A stretch of DNA of 64,000 nucleotides from Brevibacillus brevis NBRC 100599 (lineage in GTDB: Bacteria > Bacillota > Bacilli > Brevibacillales > Brevibacillaceae): NCBI RefSeq assembly GCF_000010165.1, contig NC_012491.1, forward strand, positions 2,177,501 through 2,241,500. Reading direction: 5' to 3'. Positions 35,056-44,008 of the stretch are shown here, in pieces. The translations under genes and the position numbers were made by a program. The notes under the pieces were generated by a model that was given only the letters and a program-made list of their open reading frames with translations, did no database searches and had not been told where the DNA came from. Position 1 is the stretch's first letter, and every line of letters starts with the position of its first letter.

Positions 35056-36060
35056 TTGATTCTGAAGATTCGCCAATTTTTAGTTGAAATAATCGGGGCG
35101 CTTCTGCTTGGTCTAGGTGTCGTTTGGTTAACGATGGGAAGTGACAGCAGCTTGTTTTCCGGTTGGAGCATAAAGTGGTCCCCTTTATGGCTTGATGTGA
35201 AAACCTTTTTCCTTAGTATTTGGCTGGAAGCAATTCCGTTTGTCCTCTTGGGTGTATTCTTTTCGGCATTTATCCAGACGTTTGTGACAGAAGAGCAGGT
35301 GAGGCGTTGGACACCGAAGCATCCACTCGTGGCCCTGCCATTTGCCGGGTTGCTTGGATTTTTGTTCCCTGTCTGTGAATGTGCCATTATCCCTGTGGTT
35401 CGTCGCTTGATCCAAAAAGGGATGCCGCTGTCAGTCGGGATTGTTTTCTTATTGGCAGGTCCGATTGTGAATCCCGTTGTTTTGTCATCGACCTATGTCG
35501 CTTTCGCCCGTCAGCCGGAAATGGCTCTCTACCGGGGCGTTGCGGGATTCGTTGTTGCGCTCATAGTGGGCATGCTTGTCTTCTTGTTTGTCAAAAAAAA
35601 TCCGATACGGCTCGGCATGGAATCGCAAATCAGTCATGAAGCCGATCATGTAAAAGCGACGAGTGGAAAGCTGTCCTCGACATTTGCGCACGCAGTGGAC
35701 GAATTTTTTGATATGGGAAAATATTTGTTGTTTGGTGCGTTTATCAGTGCACTTTTACAGGTGTACATCAGCCGGGATACGCTCATGGACATCGGTCAAA
35801 CGCCCCTCACCTCCCATTTTGTCATGATGGGGATGGCGTATTTGTTTTCGCTTTGTTCAGAGGCGGATGCGTTTATTGCTGCCTCCTTTTCCAATACGTT
35901 TTCAAGCAGCTCGTTGCTTGCGTTTCTGGTTTTCGGTCCCATGCTCGATTTAAAAACGACGTTGATGCTATTTGGAACGTTTCGCTTTGGTTTTGTTGTC
36001 AAGCTGGTCGTAGCTATTACGCTTTTGGTGATTGGCGTCACTATGCTTATGCCGATGTAA
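35056..36060 (+). CDS. Predicted permease (COG0701, YcgR-like)
   Basis: A roughly 334-residue membrane protein with about eight helices: EIIGALLLGLGVVWLTMG, FLSIWLEAIPFVLLGVFFSAFIQTFV, PFAGLLGFLFPVCECAIIPVVRRLIQKGMPL (the conserved PxCECxIxP-type motif of ArsP/YcgR permeases), then a central loop and a second bundle ending MLDLKTTLMLFGTFRFGFV. The Cys pair in the motif may handle metal or metalloid. It pairs with the next gene, as in Bacillus ycgR-ycgQ. The start is uncertain: TTG 35056 behind AGAGGAGAG is my choice, since ATG 35017 lies inside the operator and ATG 35035 overlaps the ribosome site. Confidence 0.82.
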   Translation: MILKIRQFLVEIIGALLLGLGVVWLTMGSDSSLFSGWSIKWSPLWLDVKTFFLSIWLEAIPFVLLGVFFSAFIQTFVTEEQVRRWTPKHPLVALPFAGLLGFLFPVCECAIIPVVRRLIQKGMPLSVGIVFLLAGPIVNPVVLSSTYVAFARQPEMALYRGVAGFVVALIVGMLVFLFVKKNPIRLGMESQISHEADHVKATSGKLSSTFAHAVDEFFDMGKYLLFGAFISALLQVYISRDTLMDIGQTPLTSHFVMMGMAYLFSLCSEADAFIAASFSNTFSSSSLLAFLVFGPMLDLKTTLMLFGTFRFGFVVKLVVAITLLVIGVTMLMPM

Positions 36061-36070
36061 GGAGGAGAAT

Positions 36071-37063
36071 ATGGATCCGAATAAATTGAAGCGTCATCAC
36101 ATCATGCGCAGTTTGATTTTGGCGGGCATTACAGCGTTGTTGGCCTATTTGATCCTGTCGGAAGCACTCAGTCACTATCTCGCACCCCGATTGCACATGT
36201 TCAGCTATGTCACGCTCGCCATTCTGGCTCTGTTGACAATGGTCAGCATACGGCAAATTTTTGTTGGCAGTAGCGTTTACGATTGCGATTGTGAGGAGCA
36301 GCACAAAGTACCACGTACACCTATGGGCTCCTTTTTGGTTTATGGATTGTTTGTGCTACCCATCGTAATGGGATTTTTCATGCCGGATAAAATTCTTGGC
36401 AGTGATGTAGCGGAAAAGCGGGGGATCACGCTACTCAGCAATGATGTACGAAAGCTGGCGGATGTAACGGCGAATGCGAATGTGAATGCAACAGAGAATG
36501 TGAAGCAGACAGCAGGAGTCAAAGAAGATGCCGAGCCAAGTATAAAACCACAGCCAGAGGCTACCAATCAAGTAGCAATACCCCCGGTGCAAGCAACAGA
36601 CGACGAGCAATTGCGGCAGCGATTCTCGAACGGGGGATTTGGTGACTTTTACACGGATATAGCCGTCTTTTTACATAAACAACCAGTGATTGAACTGAAT
36701 GACAAAATGTTCTTGGACGGACTCACCACGATGGAGCTATATGCAAAAGAATTTGCTGGAAAAGAGCTTGAGACTTTTGGGTTTGTATATCGACAGCCTG
36801 ATTTTACCAAGCAGCAGTTTGTCGTGGCGCGGTTCTCCGTCACCTGCTGTACAGCAGATTCCAGTGTCTATGGGGTTCTGGTGGAAAAGGAGGACGCGGA
36901 CAAATGGAAAAAAGATAGCTGGGTAAAAGTACGCGGAAAGCTAGAGCTGCGTCAGGTAGAAGGATATGACATGCTTGTTCTCAAAGCCTCTCAGGTTGAA
37001 GCCGTCTCCGCTCCCAAAGATCCTTATGTGTATTACAGCTTTGAATCAGCTCCAGAAAGTTAA
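36071..37063 (+). CDS. TIGR03943/DUF1980 permease subunit (YcgQ-like)
   Basis: A 330-residue protein with two N-terminal helix pairs (ILAGITALLAYLILSE, HMFSYVTLAILALLTMVSI, MGSFLVYGLFVLPIVMGFFMP) and a C-terminal extracytoplasmic OB-fold-like domain (EFAGKELETFGFVYRQPDF, VVARFSVTCCTADSSVYGVLV). The CDCEEQH segment between helices and a CC pair may bind metal. It is the usual partner of the COG0701 permease. ATG 36071 has AGGAGGAG upstream and lies 10 bp after ycgR. The pair is linked in genomic context to zinc-responsive genes in many Firmicutes, which fits the operator in front. Confidence 0.82.
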   Translation: MDPNKLKRHHIMRSLILAGITALLAYLILSEALSHYLAPRLHMFSYVTLAILALLTMVSIRQIFVGSSVYDCDCEEQHKVPRTPMGSFLVYGLFVLPIVMGFFMPDKILGSDVAEKRGITLLSNDVRKLADVTANANVNATENVKQTAGVKEDAEPSIKPQPEATNQVAIPPVQATDDEQLRQRFSNGGFGDFYTDIAVFLHKQPVIELNDKMFLDGLTTMELYAKEFAGKELETFGFVYRQPDFTKQQFVVARFSVTCCTADSSVYGVLVEKEDADKWKKDSWVKVRGKLELRQVEGYDMLVLKASQVEAVSAPKDPYVYYSFESAPES

Positions 37064-37079
37064 AAGCGGGGGAAACAAA

Positions 37080-37532
37080 ATGATCGTGCGACTAGATTTA
37101 CAGGATGAACAAACGGTACAAAAACTTTGGAACATGCAGAAAAGAGCGTATCGTGTAGAGGCGGAGTTAATTGGAACAGAAGATATTCCACCTCTGCGAG
37201 AATCAGTAGAACAACTGAGGGCATGTGGGGAAACGTTTTATGGCTACATAGAGGGAGACGAGCTGGCAGGGGCTGTTTCTTTTATGATCGAGGGGGAAAC
37301 GTTGGATATTCACCGAATCATTGTCGATCCTATTCATTTTCGCAAGGGAATCGCGAGTCAATTGCTAGCCTCTGTCCATGAGCATGGTTGCAGCAGGATC
37401 GTCGTAGCAACTGGTTCCTTGAATGAACCGGCTGTTCGATTGTATGAAAGACATGGATTTACCTTGACGGATAAAAAAGAAGTGAAGCCCGGTCTGTGGC
37501 TATCTTTTTTCGAGAAAACGATTCGACGATAA
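37080..37532 (+). CDS. GNAT family N-acetyltransferase
   Basis: A 150-residue GNAT acetyltransferase. Acetyl-CoA-binding motif A is IVDPIHFRKGIASQLLASVHE and motif B is YERHGFTLTDKKEVKPGLWLSFFEK. Its substrate (small molecule or protein N-terminus) cannot be inferred. ATG 37080 has GCGGGGGAA upstream and starts 16 bases after the YcgQ-like gene, so it may be co-transcribed with it. It may also share a transcript with the M1 peptidase 24 bp downstream, as no terminator is visible. Confidence 0.85.
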   Translation: MIVRLDLQDEQTVQKLWNMQKRAYRVEAELIGTEDIPPLRESVEQLRACGETFYGYIEGDELAGAVSFMIEGETLDIHRIIVDPIHFRKGIASQLLASVHEHGCSRIVVATGSLNEPAVRLYERHGFTLTDKKEVKPGLWLSFFEKTIRR

Positions 37533-37556
37533 GGAGAGAGGTTGGGAGGGTTTACG

Positions 37557-39011
37557 TTGATATCGATTAGGAAGGAAATCAAGTGGCAGCAGCGTTTACT
37601 CAAGGCCACGACAATGGCTTCCTTGTTGGCTTTGGTCCTCGGTGGATCTGGGAGTGGCTGGTGGATGCCAGAACAGGTAGGGGCGCAGTCTCCTGCGGTG
37701 GGGAAGATAGACGACTTCACAGCCAAGCCTATAGCAGATGGCAGTAAAGGCTCGTACGACCTGAAGTTTGAGATGTCGCCGGAAGGAAAGTTTACCGCTG
37801 AGGCCAAGATCATCGTTGAAAATCGTTCCAAGGACGAATGGGATCAGCTGATCTTTTATTTCCTCCCCAATGCATTTACAAAAGAGAACAAACCTCCATT
37901 CTTCGAGGACGCAGCCGAAGTGAAAATTCGTGACGCCAAACTGGATGGTGTGAAAGCGAAGTATCAACTAACGGGTGATACGCTTGTCATCCCACTTGCC
38001 GAAAAGCTTGCGCCAAATGAGAATCGAGAGGTAACCGTAAAATATGCGTTTACCGTTCCGCGAAAAGGACTGCGTTTTGACCGTACGGAAAATGGCTTTC
38101 ATTTGGCGCAAGCATATCCGATGCTAGCTACCTACCAGGGGAAAGACGGATGGAATAAGAAGCCGTACTCGCTTCGAGGCGAATCGTATCATACGAGCCA
38201 TGCGGATTTTTCTATTTCGTACCGCTTGCCGAAAGGGTATACCATCATCAGCTCATCTGATCAGGATAAGGCGTCTAACAATCAGAGCGGTGAAATAAAA
38301 GTGAAAAATACGAAGGAAGTATTCATCGCAGTTGTAAAAGGAATGCGTAGTATAAGCAAAACGGTCAAGGGTGTCGAGCTTCGGGTATGGGGAAAGGAAG
38401 CAGACAAGGAAGCGATGACAGTCGCCCTGCAAGCTGCGGAAAAATCGTTTGAACAATTCACGGATAAATTGGGGCCGTATCCCCATAAACAACTCGATAT
38501 CCTGCTGGATGAAACCGCAAGTATGGAATATCCTGGCGTGGTGACGGTCGGACACATGGGGAGTGTGGACCCCGATTTAAGTCACACCGTGGTGCACGAG
38601 ATTGCCCATCAATGGTTCTATGGAGTGGTCTCGAATGATCCGTTCCATCACGCCTGGTTGGACGAAGGAATAACAGAGCTTGCCACGACGCTCTATTTTT
38701 ACGATGTTGAGAAAAAAGGGGATGCCAGCTTTTATTTTGCTGAACAAGCTGACGCGACCCAATCGGTTTCCAATCTGCCGCTGGATCAGTTTGGCAAGGG
38801 ACCGATCGTGGGTCCGGTGTACGGTCAGCCTGTAAAAGAGCTATGGAAGCTGATTACAACATATGGCGATGCGATGGATGGCTGGGAGTTTTTGCAAGCG
38901 TATTATCAGACGTACGCCTACAAACAGGTGGATACGCTTGAGTTTGTTCGTTTTGCCACAGCGTATTTTCCAGTGAATGAACAGTACTTCGCGAAATGGC
39001 TGCGTTTATAG
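37557..39011 (+). CDS. Secreted M1-family metallopeptidase
   Basis: A 484-residue gluzincin. A signal-like hydrophobic segment (TMASLLALVLGGSGSGWW) is followed by an immunoglobulin-like N-domain and the thermolysin-like catalytic domain with HEIAHQWFYGVVSNDPFHHAWLDEGITE, i.e. HExxH-x18-E, binding Zn2+; the upstream substrate motif is reduced to MEYPGVVTVG. A C-terminal short helical region ends the protein, which is shorter than full aminopeptidase N. It likely trims peptides outside the cell. TTG 37557 follows GGAGGG at seven bases; TTG 37542 is an alternative. Confidence 0.87.
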   Translation: MISIRKEIKWQQRLLKATTMASLLALVLGGSGSGWWMPEQVGAQSPAVGKIDDFTAKPIADGSKGSYDLKFEMSPEGKFTAEAKIIVENRSKDEWDQLIFYFLPNAFTKENKPPFFEDAAEVKIRDAKLDGVKAKYQLTGDTLVIPLAEKLAPNENREVTVKYAFTVPRKGLRFDRTENGFHLAQAYPMLATYQGKDGWNKKPYSLRGESYHTSHADFSISYRLPKGYTIISSSDQDKASNNQSGEIKVKNTKEVFIAVVKGMRSISKTVKGVELRVWGKEADKEAMTVALQAAEKSFEQFTDKLGPYPHKQLDILLDETASMEYPGVVTVGHMGSVDPDLSHTVVHEIAHQWFYGVVSNDPFHHAWLDEGITELATTLYFYDVEKKGDASFYFAEQADATQSVSNLPLDQFGKGPIVGPVYGQPVKELWKLITTYGDAMDGWEFLQAYYQTYAYKQVDTLEFVRFATAYFPVNEQYFAKWLRL

Positions 39012-39029
39012 TACGCCCCTTTACACAGA

Positions 39030-39076
39030 ACAACCCGGATAACGGCACTTTTTTCAAGTGTCAGTTTCCGGGTTTT
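39030..39076 (+). terminator. Terminator after the M1 peptidase gene
   Basis: AACCCGGA (39032-39039) pairs with TCCGGGTT (39067-39074), with an inner stem GGCACTT/AAGTGTC. T-rich on the plus strand. Confidence 0.8.
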
Positions 39077-39097
39077 CCTTCTTTTTAAGGCGTACGC

Positions 39098-39502
39098 TTA
39101 TTTGGTATCATCTGTTTCTTTCTGTTGGTCTTCATAAAACCAGAGAGGATCATCGCAATCCTCATCGCCATTGTAATTGATTAAAATTTCTTCACCCGCT
39201 TGAATGTCCGTATACGCATAAAAGTCAAACGTGTGGTTGTCGAAGTTAATCTCATACGTGGCATTTGGCGTGTAGGAATGATTAAATAGCATGCCATACC
39301 CTAACAAGAAGGCTGTGTGATTTGCACCGTACTCAAATGCATAATCCGCGAGCAAGGTTTTCTCGATATGCTCATGCTCTTCGTTCAAATAGGGCAGCAC
39401 GGGCGCTTCATGAATCAGGTCGCCTTTTCTGATATCTTGCGTTGCAAATACACCTCTATTTAATTCTCCATTGCTAAGTTTGGAGGTCTTGACTTCGATC
39501 AT
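39098..39502 (-). CDS. SET domain protein
   Basis: A 134-residue protein that is essentially one SET domain. Seen: NGELNRGVFATQDIRKGDLIHEAPVL at the N-terminus, GYGMLFNHSYTPNATYEI (NHS, the cofactor-binding core) and YTDIQAGEEILINYNG (the GEEI.INY catalytic Tyr motif). Bacterial SET proteins are presumed lysine methyltransferases or divergent relatives; no target is known. ATG 39502 is preferred over 39517 because of the AGGTGATC site. It lies alone between convergent and tandem neighbours. Confidence 0.88.
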   Translation of the reverse strand: MIEVKTSKLSNGELNRGVFATQDIRKGDLIHEAPVLPYLNEEHEHIEKTLLADYAFEYGANHTAFLLGYGMLFNHSYTPNATYEINFDNHTFDFYAYTDIQAGEEILINYNGDEDCDDPLWFYEDQQKETDDTK

Positions 39503-39583
39503 GCGGATCACCTGCATTTCTTATGTCTGTGGAAAACGTATCTTTCTAAGGATGACAGTTGATCGAGCAGAAAGCAATGTTTT

Positions 39584-40231
39584 TTATTTGATAACCAAAT
39601 GATGGCGAACCGCATAAGCAGCGAGCTGGACGCGATTAGCCAATTGCAGCTTCTCGAGAATGTTTTTCAGGTGGTTTTTCACAGTGTTTTCTGCGATGAT
39701 CAGCGCTTCGCTTATTTCCCGATTCGTTTTTCCGGCTCCCACATACATGACGATCTCTCGCTCTCGCGGGGTCAGAACAGCTGGTACCATTTCATCCGTC
39801 GCCTCTTCTTGACGGAAGCGGTACATGAGCCGGGTTGCCATTTCGCGGGTCAACTCACTGTCCTCGCCGAGCAAGGCATGCAAGTAGTTAATCCAGTCGT
39901 CAGGCTCTAAATTTTTCAGCAAGTAACCTTGGGCACCGAATTGAATGGCCGTGATCAGGTCAGCAACGTCATCGGAGACGCTGAGAATGACGACCTTGAT
40001 GTGCGGGTATGCTTTCTTGACCTCGCGGGTCGCTTCGAGTCCGCTCCATTTCGGCATGTTGATGTCCATGAGCACAAGGTCCGGTTGTATTTGTCCGCAT
40101 AGGAGAAAGGCTTCCTCGCCATTTTGTGCTTCTCCGATGACTTCAAAAGAGGGATCGGGATCAAGCAGGCTGCGAATGGCCATGCGAGCCATCGGGTGGT
40201 CGTCGGCGATCAATACACGGTAAGCGTTCAT
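39584..40231 (-). CDS. NarL/FixJ-type response regulator
   Basis: A 215-residue response regulator. Receiver domain: ADDHPMARM (acidic pocket), DLVLMDINMPKWSGLEA (phospho-Asp about residue 55), VILSVSDDV and YLLKNLEPDD (conserved Lys). The LuxR-type helix-turn-helix is LTPREREIVMYVGAGKTNREISEALIIAENTVKNHLKNIL. It is the partner of the histidine kinase that overlaps it by four bases. Such pairs commonly control cell-envelope or antibiotic-response genes; the targets are not seen here. Confidence 0.93.
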   Translation of the reverse strand: MNAYRVLIADDHPMARMAIRSLLDPDPSFEVIGEAQNGEEAFLLCGQIQPDLVLMDINMPKWSGLEATREVKKAYPHIKVVILSVSDDVADLITAIQFGAQGYLLKNLEPDDWINYLHALLGEDSELTREMATRLMYRFRQEEATDEMVPAVLTPREREIVMYVGAGKTNREISEALIIAENTVKNHLKNILEKLQLANRVQLAAYAVRHHLVIK

Positions 40232-41034
40232 AGTGTTTTTCCTCCTGAATGAGAAGATAAGCGGATGATCGTACCGCCTGCCGGTCGTAACTGAATGTCG
40301 ATGGATGCGTTCAACTGGCGTGCTCGCTCGCGCATCATGGACAGACCGTATTTTTTCGTGTCGGGAAAAGGGTTAGAAATCCCAATGCCATCGTCCTCAA
40401 CGGAGAGAACCCAGCCAGTTGGTTCATCTGTCGTGAGGTGAATCCACGAATGCTTGGCCTGAGAATGCTTGCGAATGTTTGCAAAAGCTTCCTGGATGAT
40501 CCCGAACAGTTGCACCTCTGCGGTGGGAGTAAAAAAGCCGTCTTTGACATGTAATTCGCTTGCAACGTCGATTCCAGATAAAGCGCTCCATTGCGCCAGC
40601 CATTTCTCAAGGCGCTGATCCAGACTGCCTTCTTCTGGCAATGAGCGCAAGTTAAAGATGGCTTGCCGCACATGATTGTCGATGGCAGATACAGCGATCC
40701 GTGCATCGTCCAAGTGTCCCTGCTTCAGCTTTACGTTGAGGAAGAACAGAGATTGGGCAATCCCGTCGTGTAATTCGCGAGCAAGGCGTTCCCGCTCTTC
40801 ATAAACAGCGCGACGAGCTTGTTCCTCGATAATTCGTGCATTCATTTGTTTAAGGGTGTGAAACATCCAGGTAGCGAATAAAAAAGAGAGAAGGAGCGTC
40901 AAGAGGGTAATGTACACATTTCCGGCTTCCATAGACATATAGGGCAGCAGAAAGTCGTGACGGATGAATTCAAAACCCCCGATGATGATGGTTGGAATCA
41001 AAAAGGTCAACCAATAAAAAATCCGATAGGACAT
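40228..41034 (-). CDS. Sensor histidine kinase (HisKA_3/LiaS class)
   Basis: A 268-residue kinase. Two N-terminal helices (FYWLTFLIPTIIIGGFEFI, YITLLTLLLSFLFATWMFHTL) with almost no extracytoplasmic sensor; the HisKA_3 dimerisation box is ERLARELHDGIAQSLFFLNVKL with the phospho-His. The ATPase domain has FANIRKHSQAKHSWIHL (N box), SVEDDGIGI (G1) and GLSMMRERARQLNAS (G2). The small input domain resembles intramembrane-sensing kinases. ATG 41034 follows AGGAGG. It overlaps the regulator gene by 4 bp. Confidence 0.92.
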   Translation of the reverse strand: MSYRIFYWLTFLIPTIIIGGFEFIRHDFLLPYMSMEAGNVYITLLTLLLSFLFATWMFHTLKQMNARIIEEQARRAVYEERERLARELHDGIAQSLFFLNVKLKQGHLDDARIAVSAIDNHVRQAIFNLRSLPEEGSLDQRLEKWLAQWSALSGIDVASELHVKDGFFTPTAEVQLFGIIQEAFANIRKHSQAKHSWIHLTTDEPTGWVLSVEDDGIGISNPFPDTKKYGLSMMRERARQLNASIDIQLRPAGGTIIRLSSHSGGKTL

Positions 41035-41074
41035 GCAGATGCCTCCTAGCATGACTGTTGGCAAACATTCCTTT

Positions 41075-41107
41075 AGTATACCGAATGGGACGAGCGGATG
41101 GTATACT
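41075..41107. promoter_or_regulatory. Divergent -10 elements between the kinase and thiD
   Basis: AGTATACC (41075-41082) and GGTATACT (41100-41107) form a perfect 8-bp inverted repeat. Read on each strand it gives TATACT, a -10-like box; the plus-strand copy is TGGTATACT, an extended -10. They are probable divergent promoters; a shared regulator site is possible. Confidence 0.45.
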
Positions 41108-41142
41108 CAGGTGAGAAAAGGTGGAGAGCAGGAGGGAATATC

Positions 41143-41937
41143 ATGAGCACGATTGCGAAAGCATTGACGATAGCGGGTTCAGATAGCGGTGGGGGAGCTG
41201 GGATTCAGGCAGATCTGAAAACCTTTCATCAACACGGTGTGTACGGAATGAGTGCGATCACAGCAATCACTGCACAAAATACATTGGGCGTAGCAGGTGT
41301 GTATCCATTGCCGACAGAGGCAGTTTCCCAGCAAATGCATGAGGTGCTGCGTGATCTTGGCGCTGACGCGGCGAAAACGGGCATGCTGTTCAACGCTGAT
41401 ATCATTCGTGCTGTTGCGGAAGAGCTCAAAGCATTTGGCCTGAAAAAGTTGGTGGTAGACCCGGTGATGATCGCCAAGGGAGGGTCAAAGCTCCTGCTGG
41501 ATGAGGCGATCGTTGCATTGAAAACAGAGTTGCTACCGCTGGCGGAAGTCGTCACACCAAACTTGCCGGAAGCAGAATGCTTGACTGGCATGAGAATCGA
41601 GACGACAGACGAGATGCGCGAAGCGGCAAAAGCGATACATGCGATAGGCGCTCGCAATGTCCTGATGAAGGGTGGACATATGCAAGGGGACGTTGTCGTT
41701 GATATTTTATTCGATGGTACCGCCTTCCATGAAATATCCCATGAGCGTATTCATACACGCCATACGCACGGCACAGGTTGTACGTTCTCAGCGGCTCTTA
41801 CAGCAGAGTTAGCCAAAAATACACCGCTCATCACTGCGGTTGAAAAAGCAAATCGCTTTATCTTCGAAGCTATTAAGACAGCTCCGCAATTGGGTGGCGG
41901 GCATGGGCCGACCAATCACTGGGCGGTTGTAGATTGA
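41143..41937 (+). CDS. thiD: Hydroxymethylpyrimidine kinase / phosphomethylpyrimidine kinase
   Basis: A 264-residue ribokinase-like enzyme. Seen: TIAGSDSGGGAGIQADLKTF (substrate site), HGVYGMSAITAITAQNT, VVDPVMIAKGGSKLL, VTPNLPEAECLTGM and the anion-hole motif THGTGCTFSAALTAEL with the catalytic Cys/Asp area. It phosphorylates HMP and HMP-P in thiamine synthesis; some Bacillus homologues (PdxK) act on pyridoxal instead, and the sequence alone does not decide. ATG 41143 is behind GCAGGAGGG. It stands alone with its own terminator; no TPP riboswitch is visible upstream. Confidence 0.88.
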   Translation: MSTIAKALTIAGSDSGGGAGIQADLKTFHQHGVYGMSAITAITAQNTLGVAGVYPLPTEAVSQQMHEVLRDLGADAAKTGMLFNADIIRAVAEELKAFGLKKLVVDPVMIAKGGSKLLLDEAIVALKTELLPLAEVVTPNLPEAECLTGMRIETTDEMREAAKAIHAIGARNVLMKGGHMQGDVVVDILFDGTAFHEISHERIHTRHTHGTGCTFSAALTAELAKNTPLITAVEKANRFIFEAIKTAPQLGGGHGPTNHWAVVD

Positions 41938-41956
41938 TTTGACGAATCCAAAAATG

Positions 41957-42006
41957 AATGCCCCACAGCGATACCGTACAAACAATCGCTGAAGGGGCAT
42001 TTTTTA
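41957..42006 (+). terminator. Terminator after thiD
   Basis: ATGCCCC (41958-41964) pairs with GGGGCAT (41994-42000), with an inner stem CAGCGAT/ATCGCTG, then TTTTTT. It lies against the end of the convergent DUF4179 gene and reads into its stop region. Confidence 0.85.
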
Positions 42007-43335
42007 TTTGACTTCAATAGAAAAAGTACCTTGAAGTCGTTCAGGATAGCTGGACAGAGGAAAGGAATAAGAAGTAGGCGTACCTTTGTTTGTTTTTCGC
42101 TTGAATAGCATGGAATAGTCTTGAATGGATTCATCATCTGTGGAAGAGGAGATTGTTTGCACAGAATCATATTCATTTCCCAGATCGTCAGTTAGCTCAT
42201 ACCCTAAGGAGATATAAGAGTGTTTATCTTGTGGAGGAACCCTCAAGGAAAAGTCCATGCCAACGACTTCATCAACTTGACGGAGTGCCGTTAATTTTAG
42301 GCGATCATTCGGGACTTTTGTTAATAAGCCTGTCTTCGCGTCGATTACGATTTGCAATTTATCTTTGTCTATGGCACGAATGCCATCGGCTTTGAGAATA
42401 AGCTTTTCGGGCTCAACGAAATAAATACTCTCCAGATGGTATACTCTCCCATTCTCACCGTTGTTCCGTACAGGAACGCCATTTCCCCAAAAAGCGAATG
42501 TTTCTCCTTTTTCATCTTCGAGCCTCAGCTTATCAAAATCAAATACGTGCTTTTGGTTAGCTGGATCAAAGCGAATGCTCACTTCAGTCTGAGTAGGAAA
42601 GACTGCGATTTGTTCGATTGTAAACCGCTGTCCGTCAACCGTGACTTCCTTCATCACTGGATACACTTTTTTCTCAAAGGTCTTGAATTTGTTTTTATCT
42701 ACAGCAAAGTCGATCAAGAGAGGAGTCTTTTGCTCGAGATTATCGATTTTTAGCGTGACTTTTGCAGTCATCGCATCGGGTATTTCAGCGGTTTCTTCGA
42801 TGACAATATCAATACGATTCTGAATCACAGGCTCTTCGCTCTCCATGCTTGACCAAGCCATACCGCGTTTCCATTCTTTCCCTGTTTGGTCTAACAATTC
42901 TATCTTGTGCAAGCCTACATTTTTATCGGTGAAGGAATGCTTTAGTGTATAGAAGAGAACCATCCGTTTCTCGTCGGCCAAAACTTGATCGATGGTAAAC
43001 GTCACATCTTCTACTGAACCACTGGCACCAATATTTTGGACAAGATTGTGTTCTGCTGCCTTTTGTAAGCCTTTGTCATCCCGAAGAAACTCAACGATCT
43101 TCTCCATCCCAGGAATCGAGCTGACATAGGCGGCAACAGCAGGTGAAAGTCGAACGGAAAAAATAAACACGAAAATGAACAAACAAGCAACCAGACTAGA
43201 CCCCACGCGTATCCACCGGTTGCGGCTCCGATTTTGACGCAGCTCCTTTGCTTGTTCCATTCCTCTGCGAATGTATTGATCAATCTCAGCGGGAACCATG
43301 AATGGACTCGCATTCTTTTTATCACTTTCACTCAT
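42004..43335 (-). CDS. DUF4179 membrane protein, probable anti-sigma factor
   Basis: A 443-residue protein with a single membrane helix (WIRVGSSLVACLFIFVFIFSV) at about residues 43-63 and a large extracytoplasmic region of DUF4179/DUF5643 type (VTFTIDQVLADEKRMVLFYTLKH, VDGQRFTIEQIAVFPTQTEVSIRFD). Such proteins follow ECF sigma genes in Bacillales and are thought to hold the sigma factor at the membrane. It starts five bases after the sigma gene's stop codon, consistent with co-translation. The chosen ATG 43335 sits behind AGGCTGGTGAGC; the upstream in-frame stretch overlaps the sigma gene. Confidence 0.85.
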   Translation of the reverse strand: MSESDKKNASPFMVPAEIDQYIRRGMEQAKELRQNRSRNRWIRVGSSLVACLFIFVFIFSVRLSPAVAAYVSSIPGMEKIVEFLRDDKGLQKAAEHNLVQNIGASGSVEDVTFTIDQVLADEKRMVLFYTLKHSFTDKNVGLHKIELLDQTGKEWKRGMAWSSMESEEPVIQNRIDIVIEETAEIPDAMTAKVTLKIDNLEQKTPLLIDFAVDKNKFKTFEKKVYPVMKEVTVDGQRFTIEQIAVFPTQTEVSIRFDPANQKHVFDFDKLRLEDEKGETFAFWGNGVPVRNNGENGRVYHLESIYFVEPEKLILKADGIRAIDKDKLQIVIDAKTGLLTKVPNDRLKLTALRQVDEVVGMDFSLRVPPQDKHSYISLGYELTDDLGNEYDSVQTISSSTDDESIQDYSMLFKRKTNKGTPTSYSFPLSSYPERLQGTFSIEVK

Positions 43336-43340
43336 AAAGC

Positions 43341-43865
43341 TCACCAGCCTTTCCCGAGATCTTTGCGAAGTGCACCTAGAGCCTTGTGCAGCCATGTTTT
43401 GATGGTGCCTTCCGGATGACCGAGTACCTCTGCAATATCGCGTATCGTCCGATCTTCAAAATATTTCAAAATAATGATGTGGCGATAATTTGGACGGAGA
43501 CGAGCGAGAGCCTCTTCGATTTGTATACGTTCGACATTTTGGTCGTCCATAGGAATACTTGCACGACTCTCGATGTCATCTTCCATCGCACTCAAGATAA
43601 TCCGTTTTCGGCGCTTTTGCTCATCCAAACAAATATGAATAAGGATGCGGGTCAGCCATGTACGAAAATACGCAGTCTGTTTCAATCGTGCAAGCTTGAG
43701 ATAGGAACGGCACGTCGCTTCCTGAATGGCCTCTAATGCATCTGTCTCGTTACGAAGAAAGGCGTAGGCGATTTTATACAGTTGATCCTTATGAAGGCTG
43801 ACGAGTTGAAAAAAGGCATCATCATCCCCATTTTTTGCGCGCGAAACGAGCTGTTCCAGATTCAC
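43341..43865 (-). CDS. ECF-type RNA polymerase sigma factor
   Basis: A 174-residue sigma-70 group 4 protein. Region 2 reads DQLYKIAYAFLRNETDALEAIQEATCRSYLKLARLKQTAYFRTWLTRILIHICLDEQKRR; region 4 reads LPNYRHIIILKYFEDRTIRDIAEVLGHPEGTIKTWLHKALGALRK-like. Resembles SigV/SigX-class envelope-stress factors. The GTG start at 43865 lies six bases after GAGGAGGGGG; the in-frame ATG 43886 overlaps that site. It forms an operon with the DUF4179 protein. Its own promoter is not clear to me. Confidence 0.9.
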   Translation of the reverse strand: MNLEQLVSRAKNGDDDAFFQLVSLHKDQLYKIAYAFLRNETDALEAIQEATCRSYLKLARLKQTAYFRTWLTRILIHICLDEQKRRKRIILSAMEDDIESRASIPMDDQNVERIQIEEALARLRPNYRHIIILKYFEDRTIRDIAEVLGHPEGTIKTWLHKALGALRKDLGKGW

Positions 43866-44008
43866 TTTTTCCCCCTCCTCTACCATTAGACGGTGCAGAG
43901 GCAAAAACGGTTTTCCTAAAATGTCAGCAACTTTCTTTTGTTTGAACCAATCATCCGTCCACTGCTTACTGTAAAAGAAAGAAGTGTGTAAGGATGGGGT
44001 GCAGGTGT

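Noticed and set aside
41035-41142. TPP riboswitch before thiD
   Set aside because: No CUGAGA or other conserved THI-box sequence; the region is short and explained by divergent -10 boxes.
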